Positions 58,238-64,000 of a stretch of 64,000 bases of DNA are shown one piece after another. The notes beneath the pieces are model-generated. The model saw only the letters and a list, made by a program, of their open reading frames with translations. It did not search any database and was not told where the DNA came from. How positions within the stretch are numbered: position 1 is the stretch's first letter; the number at the start of each line of letters is the position of its first letter. The translations under genes and the position numbers were made by a program. The stretch spans positions 8,183,781 through 8,247,780 of the forward strand of contig NC_053118.1 in assembly GCF_010015445.1 (NCBI RefSeq), read 5' to 3'. Source of the DNA: Perca fluviatilis. Its lineage: Eukaryota; Chordata; Actinopteri; Perciformes; Percidae.

Positions 58238-59195
58238 CAGTGTTGGGAAGGATACTTTCAAAACGTATTTCGTTACAGAATACAGAATACATGCCCACAA
58301 ATGTAATTTGTAACGTAATCCGTTACGTTACTCAATCTGAGTAACGTATTCTGAATACTTGGATTACTTCAGGATTACTTCCACATTGAATTGCGTTTTA
58401 TAAGTGTAGGAATGCAGCTATCACATCCAGCTTACTAAACAGGCCTAATGGTGTGTTCTTTTTATTCCAACTAGCTGAATGTGTACCTGAACAAGCAGAT
58501 AGATTATTGTATTGGTAGTCCTGAACTGCATACTACAAAAATCTAACCGCAGTCTTGCTACCACGAGCTAATTTTAGCTAACGTTAGCTAGCATGTCAAA
58601 CGGGGCTAGTCAGTCTTTAAACAGCTCTGCAGCTAGTAAATCAGCACGTAGGAGAATGTAAAGTCGCACGTCAATGTTAAAATAGCAAGGTGACCAGTAA
58701 AACTACAGCAGACGACTACCCTTGGCTAATTAAAAAAATAGCTTACTTTAAGATGCTTCTTCAGGTTGGAGGTGGAGTAATTTGGACGCTGAAAGGAGGT
58801 TGGTTGCTGGCAAGCACAGGTTGCACTGCACAGTTATATTTCATTCTCCCTGTTCGTTCTTTAATGTGAAATGCTGTTTGAATTTCCAAGATAGAAACTT
58901 ATTCCTGCCCTGGCTCTGTCGTGCTGGTTCCGACTCCATTGTGACTGATCACGCAAATAGCAATTTTTTTCGATTTCATATCGGGGCTTCTGGAAAATGC
59001 ATAGAGTTGCCTTAATTTGAGTGAATAAACTCGTGAAACAGAGAAGTATCGTCATGTAATCCATTGATTTCAACAATGTAACTGTATTCTAAATACCAAC
59101 AATTTAAATTGTAACTGTAACGGAATACAGTTACTCATAATTTGTATTCTGAATACGTAACGGCGTTACATGTATTCCGTTACTCCCCAACACTG
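58238..59195 (+). mobile_element. hAT-type element inserted in the VNTR, 8-bp duplication
   Basis: The ends CAGTGTTGGG and CCCAACACTG are perfect inverted copies. The flanks repeat CCCACAGA exactly (58230-58237 and 59196-59203). Subterminal arms carry multiple GTAACG/CGTTAC motifs in opposite orientation (58300-58360, 59110-59180). 958 bp with no transposase found. Confidence 0.9.
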
Positions 59196-59203
59196 CCCAC
59201 AGA

Positions 59204-59611
59204 TCTATTTTCCCACAGCCCAATGGTCCCACAGCTCTATGTTCCCACAGCCCAATGGTCCCACAGCCCTATGTTCCCACAGCCCTATGGTCCCATAGCT
59301 CTATGTTCCCACAGCCCTATGGTCCCATAGCTCTATGTTCCCACAGCCCAATGGTCCCACAGCTCTATGTTCCAACAGCCCTATGGTCCCACAGCTCTAT
59401 GTTCCAACAGCCCTATGGTCCCACAGCTCTATGTTCCAACAGCCCTATGGTCCCACAGCTCTATGTTCCAACAGCCCTATGGTCCCACAGCTCTATGTTC
59501 CCACAGCCCTATGGTCCCACAGCCCTATGGTCCCACAGCCCTATGGTCCCACAGCCCTATGTTCCCACAGCCCAATGGTCCCACAACTCTATGTTCCCAC
59601 ATTTCTATGAT
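59204..59611 (+). repeat. 16-bp VNTR, right block, about 25 units
   Basis: Same unit as the left block but dominated by different variants (AGCTCTATGTTCC, TTCCAACAG), showing separate homogenisation of the two halves. Confidence 0.93.
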
Positions 59612-59634
59612 TCTTCTTAAAATTAGGCCCTATG

Positions 59635-59652
59635 TTAGGGTTAGGGTTAGGG
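59635..59652 (+). repeat. short interstitial telomere repeat (TTAGGG)3
   Basis: Three perfect TTAGGG units between the VNTR and an inverted copy of its terminal sequence. Confidence 0.9.
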
Positions 59653-59754
59653 TTACATTCCATCTGTAGTCCATTGCTACTGGATAATAGGTTGGGTGTA
59701 ATTGGCTACCAAATAGGGAGAAAGGGGGATAGAATCTGATACAAATTCATGAAA

Positions 59755-59840
59755 AAGGAAATGTGGGAACATAGGGCCTAATTTTGGAAAATAAATCTTA
59801 GAAATGTGGGAACATAGGGCTGTGGGAACATAGTCAGACA
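59755..59840 (-). repeat. inverted VNTR end block
   Basis: TGTGGGAACATAGGGC occurs in minus orientation. The segment complements the end of the right VNTR block (about 59588-59634, including AAAATTAGGCCCTATGTT). Its outer end (GGGAACATAGTCAGAC) mirrors the left border of the whole locus (GTCAGACCTATGTTCCC, 57547). Confidence 0.85.
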
Positions 59841-61895
59841 CAGTGACTCCTATCAGCTGATTGGCTGTCAGAGGTTTGGATGCTCCCCCAGCAGTCACAT
59901 CTTTGTATGCAATGTGCGCTGGTACTTGCATGTCTGCATTTGTGCTTGTGTTCACTGTTTGATGTCTAATGCTATGAGGTGTGTCTGCCTTCAACAGCTG
60001 CTGTATATCAGGTTTACGCTCTGTAATGACCCCAGACCAGCACTTCAACTGTGCAGCACCGCTACGGACATATTGCCTGCTTCCTGCTGCAGGGCTGTGG
60101 CCGCTGTAACAGCTCTAAATGAGATCGAGATGGCACTGAGATGGGCCAAGCATTCCCAGGGGTAGAGACAGAAACACACCCCACTAAGAGGAAGAAATGC
60201 CCCAACATGTATTCTTCTTTGGCTCCATTAACAGGACTCAGAGTTGTGTCAGCATGTCCGTGTGAGAGGAGAACTCCTGTCCTGTCTCTCTCTCTCTCTC
60301 TGTTCCTTATCGCTGCCGTGCATGATGTGCACGTGTTGTGAGACTCAAACGAAGCACACGTGAATTCAAAATATCCCAAAAAATAGGCTACGACGTGGCT
60401 GTTCCACGCCGGAGCGATGTGCCCGGACCTTAAACAGAGCTCCAAAAACACAATGAAAACATTTTTTTTCCCTCTCACAAATCTTATTTGCAGTTTGCAT
60501 TCAGTGAAGGTAAATAGAGTATTTGGCTCTTGGTCAGAGCGGCGGGGCTGAGGGAGCTGCAGCAGTGCTGCTGTGCTCGGATTTGTCGCCATTTCACAGC
60601 AGCCGCGGTGGCTATTTGGCTGAAATTATGGGGCTATTGATTGCAGAAAGAGAGCAGGACCAGAGGCAGGCTGGGAGAGCAGAGTACTCCCACTTTATTA
60701 GCTTATAGTGTGTTATAGCTATACCGCCTCCTCCTCTGCTGTCTTCTCTTTTCCTCTCTTCTCCCCCACCTCTCATTTTGTCCTGACCTTACATGAAGTT
60801 TCACAGTAGCTTTATTCCTGCCTTCGCTTGCTAAAGCGTCCCTTTTTCTTTCCGTCTCCCCTTGAAAAGCCATTATGAATCATTTGAGCCTGGGGACATA
60901 CGCTGGGTCTGTCTCATTTCTCTCTCTGTTGCTCTCACCTCTCCATTCTTTTCTTTCCCTCTCCTCTCCTACTTGAAACTGCGACGCTGTAATTTGCGCA
61001 TCATTCGAAGAAAAAAAAAAAAAGAAAAAGGTAATATTATTAAACTCAGCCTTTCTTTTGTCAAGGGGCACTCTTTTCTGTCAGGCCTGAAGGTATAGGC
61101 TACATGGCAAAGACACACGCCGATGAAGACCCACACACTGAGTCACAGTGGACTTTATTACTCCTGTATGTTTTAGAAAGGGCTCCAGCCCAATCTCAGT
61201 GTGTGCTGTTTTCTGTGAGGACTGCTTAGGGCAGCAGGGAGCAGTCAGACAGACATCGTCAGCCAGCGTCAGATGCTGAAACCCAATTGTCTGTATCCTC
61301 CCAGATATTGCATAACATGCTGGAGCAGCCGCAGTAATTAGCCCATTAACCCTAATGTGTGTTAATGTGGACAGGGGACATGGCTCGCTTGCAGAGCACT
61401 CTGCTCCAACCTGAAAACACACACACCATGACAGACAGGAACCCATCTTTGCGCCATGCGAATCTGAGGAATGGATTCGTGATGATTGATGAGTCCGTTA
61501 CAGGTTTACATTTTCTTTTTCAATTTCATGCATTCTTCTTTCTTGTTAGAACCCGGCGCCTGCATTGCTCACAATCTCTGTCTCGATCAACGGAAGTACA
61601 GTTCCAGGATAAAGCCAGCATGGCGCCAGATGTCAGGCTGTGTCCCTCTCCTTCCTCTCTCTCTGTGCGCTGCCGTTCTCAAACTCCATTCGCTTCGGGA
61701 AACAACGACAACCTTCAAGGTAGTGAGCTACACGCTGAAAAATGTCGAAGTTTAGAAGAACGTTTGGACGGTGCAACAAGGCAGGCCTGCTTGGTTCTTT
61801 TGGGGTAATGATTGTAAAGATTTACAAAGAATATGTAATGTATAGTAACAAAAAATTGCCGGTGCAACACAGATGTCAACTCACTTATTTTTTTA
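59841..61895. other. intergenic, no gene supported
   Basis: Two longer open frames exist (60062-60592 minus, 61359-61808 plus) but neither shows a domain, a splice context or composition typical of coding DNA. A short (CT)n is near 60286. The block 60530-60710 is unique and repeat-free. Confidence 0.35.
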
Positions 61896-61899
61896 AGGT

Positions 61900-61955
61900 G
61901 CATAACAGTGACTAACGTTTCGATGTAAGGTTACATCTTCATCAGAGTCCTGGCC
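61900..61955 (-). ncRNA. hammerhead-ribozyme-like core (Penelope-type relic)
   Basis: On the minus strand: CTGATGA (+ 61939-61945), a perfect 7-bp stem GATGTAA/TTACATC with a CC loop, then GAAA (+ 61918-61921), CGTTA and GTC (+ 61910-61912). This is the conserved order of a hammerhead: core box, stem II, GAAA, a 2-bp stem III with tetraloop, cleavage triplet. Stem I pairs poorly in the flanks, so this copy may be inactive. The motif resembles those in the terminal repeats of Penelope-like retroelements; no Penelope protein is seen nearby. Confidence 0.5.
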
Positions 61956-62531
61956 AATGGACAATGAAGCCCTGTGGTATCTTTAGTAGCAATGCTGTGG
62001 TGATGTATGAAGAGGAATCCGCTGACACTGTTCCTGATTGTAAAAGGTTTATTACATCAAAGAATTCAGCATCAGTTACAGACCCTGCAGAAGATCTGGA
62101 GAGGACAGTTTCCCAATTCTCAAAATAGTCACTCTAACATTCTGCTGTTGAAACACTGTATATATTCTGGCATGGTGTAACATAAGACGTAGTTATGTGG
62201 GGGGTAGAAAGCAAGAATAGAACAAAGCCCATATAAGCCTCTAACGGAGACCTAAGTTAAAAGTCATAAATCTTCAGAGAGCAAATTCCATATTAGTCCT
62301 TAACAGAGACCCAAATCAAAGCCGTACATCTTTAGATACTACAGCACTTAATAAGAATCATCAACAGGTGTGATTGTGCGTAAAAGGGGCGTTGGCTACC
62401 TGAAGGTACACCGATCTCAACCAAGATGCTACACTCATTAATCGCAGGTCAAAACAGGTCAAAAGTGATTAAAAACAATGTTGATCTAGGTAACAAGCAT
62501 GAATTAAATGTTATGTATGTATGTAATGTGT

Positions 62532-62663
62532 GGCGCCCAAGACGATTGTGATTGGTTTAAAGAAATGCAATCAACCCAGAGCGGGTTTTTTTTCTCCTCC
62601 TGTCCCAGAATGCATCTGTGGTGTAGCCAGACCTTACTGCACAGCGCTGCGGATGTGAGACTA
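62532..62663 (+). mobile_element. fragment of the TAGTCT-ended MITE, copy 3
   Basis: GGCGCCCAAGACGATTGTGA, TTGGTTTAAAGAAATGC and the final GTGAGACTA match the right third of 46476-46895. The hairpin is degraded. Confidence 0.7.
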
Positions 62664-63729
<1,066 letters not shown>

Positions 63730-63960
63730 GGATAGGGAGGGTGGAGGGCTGAGGCTCTTTGCGTCAAATCAATGGCCAAGCCAGAGGCTAATGCAGCTCT
63801 GGGCAACTCCTCAGGAAGCATTAAGACTATTAGTGCAGGCCTGGCAGGAACACACACACACAGACACTGATGCATTCACATGACTTGACGATGCAGAGGA
63901 GCTGAAGCAATGTGGATGTTGGTAATAAATGCACAGGCATCATGTGTTCATGCTTCTTCT

Positions 63961-63963
63961 TGT

Positions 63964-64000
<37 letters not shown>
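63961..64000 (+). repeat. (GT)n microsatellite running off the window
   Basis: GT run that reaches the right edge, so its length is unknown. Confidence 0.9.

Noticed and set aside
57499..58344. 281-residue Pro/Tyr/Ser-rich open frame
   Set aside because: It is the translation of a 16-bp VNTR; two other frames of the same DNA are equally open, and no promoter or splice context is seen.
59635..59652. chromosome end or fusion site
   Set aside because: Only three TTAGGG units, inside a repeat locus with unique sequence on both sides.
60062..60592. 176-residue minus-strand open frame
   Set aside because: No family resemblance and no splice or promoter context.
61359..61808. 149-residue open frame of fairly normal composition
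   Set aside because: No domain, no Kozak-like or splice support, and mixed frames; kept only as intergenic open frame.

Overview
The window is vertebrate nuclear DNA, almost certainly from a ray-finned (percomorph-type) fish. The signs are GT-AG introns, a split M20 metallopeptidase gene, very dense (CA)n/(GT)n microsatellites, tRNA-derived SINEs whose tail matches an L2-type LINE, and many short non-autonomous DNA transposons with hAT-like (8-bp duplication) or TTAA-type boundaries. No bacterial, phage or CRISPR features are present.

One protein-coding gene can be fully supported: a secreted carnosinase/anserinase (cndp1-like) on the + strand. A TATA box at 3541 and a probable non-coding first exon (about 3570-3610) precede eleven coding exons between 4026 and 14810. 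They join in frame to 494 residues, with a poly(A) signal at 15053. All five metal ligands, the catalytic Asp and the catalytic Glu of the M20 dipeptidase family are present (H116, D118, D149, E183, E184, D212, H461). The introns hold SSRs, a hAT-type MITE, a TTAA-type element with an internal 46-bp minisatellite, a CAGTCC-ended MITE and a (TA)n palindrome.

Upstream (1-3540) lie a SINE, a small inverted-repeat element and a 5'-truncated L2-like LINE. Downstream (about 15.1-64 kb) no gene could be supported; this is either intergenic DNA or the intron of a gene whose exons lie elsewhere. It is a mosaic of mobile-element relics: a nested pair of inverted-repeat transposons (15.7-17.1 kb), a hAT MITE with a perfect 8-bp duplication (17.1 kb), two more copies of the 46-bp-minisatellite element (18.5 and 29.8-31.1 kb), a MITE group ending in TAGTCT/TAGCCT (11.8, 21.5, 46.5, 51.4, 62.5 kb), five same-strand copies of a repeat set between (CA)n tracts (32.6, 34.2, 39.5, 40.5, 52.5 kb), and a 16-bp VNTR cut in two by a hAT-like element (57.5-59.8 kb).

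The most unusual items are the 46-bp arrays carrying a TATA-like core in each unit, a RecQ-type helicase fragment with an intact Walker A motif inside a MITE at 51.4 kb, a hammerhead-ribozyme-like core at 61.9 kb, and the VNTR split by a datable transposon insertion. Family names rest on recognised motifs and memory of teleost repeats; no database search was possible.
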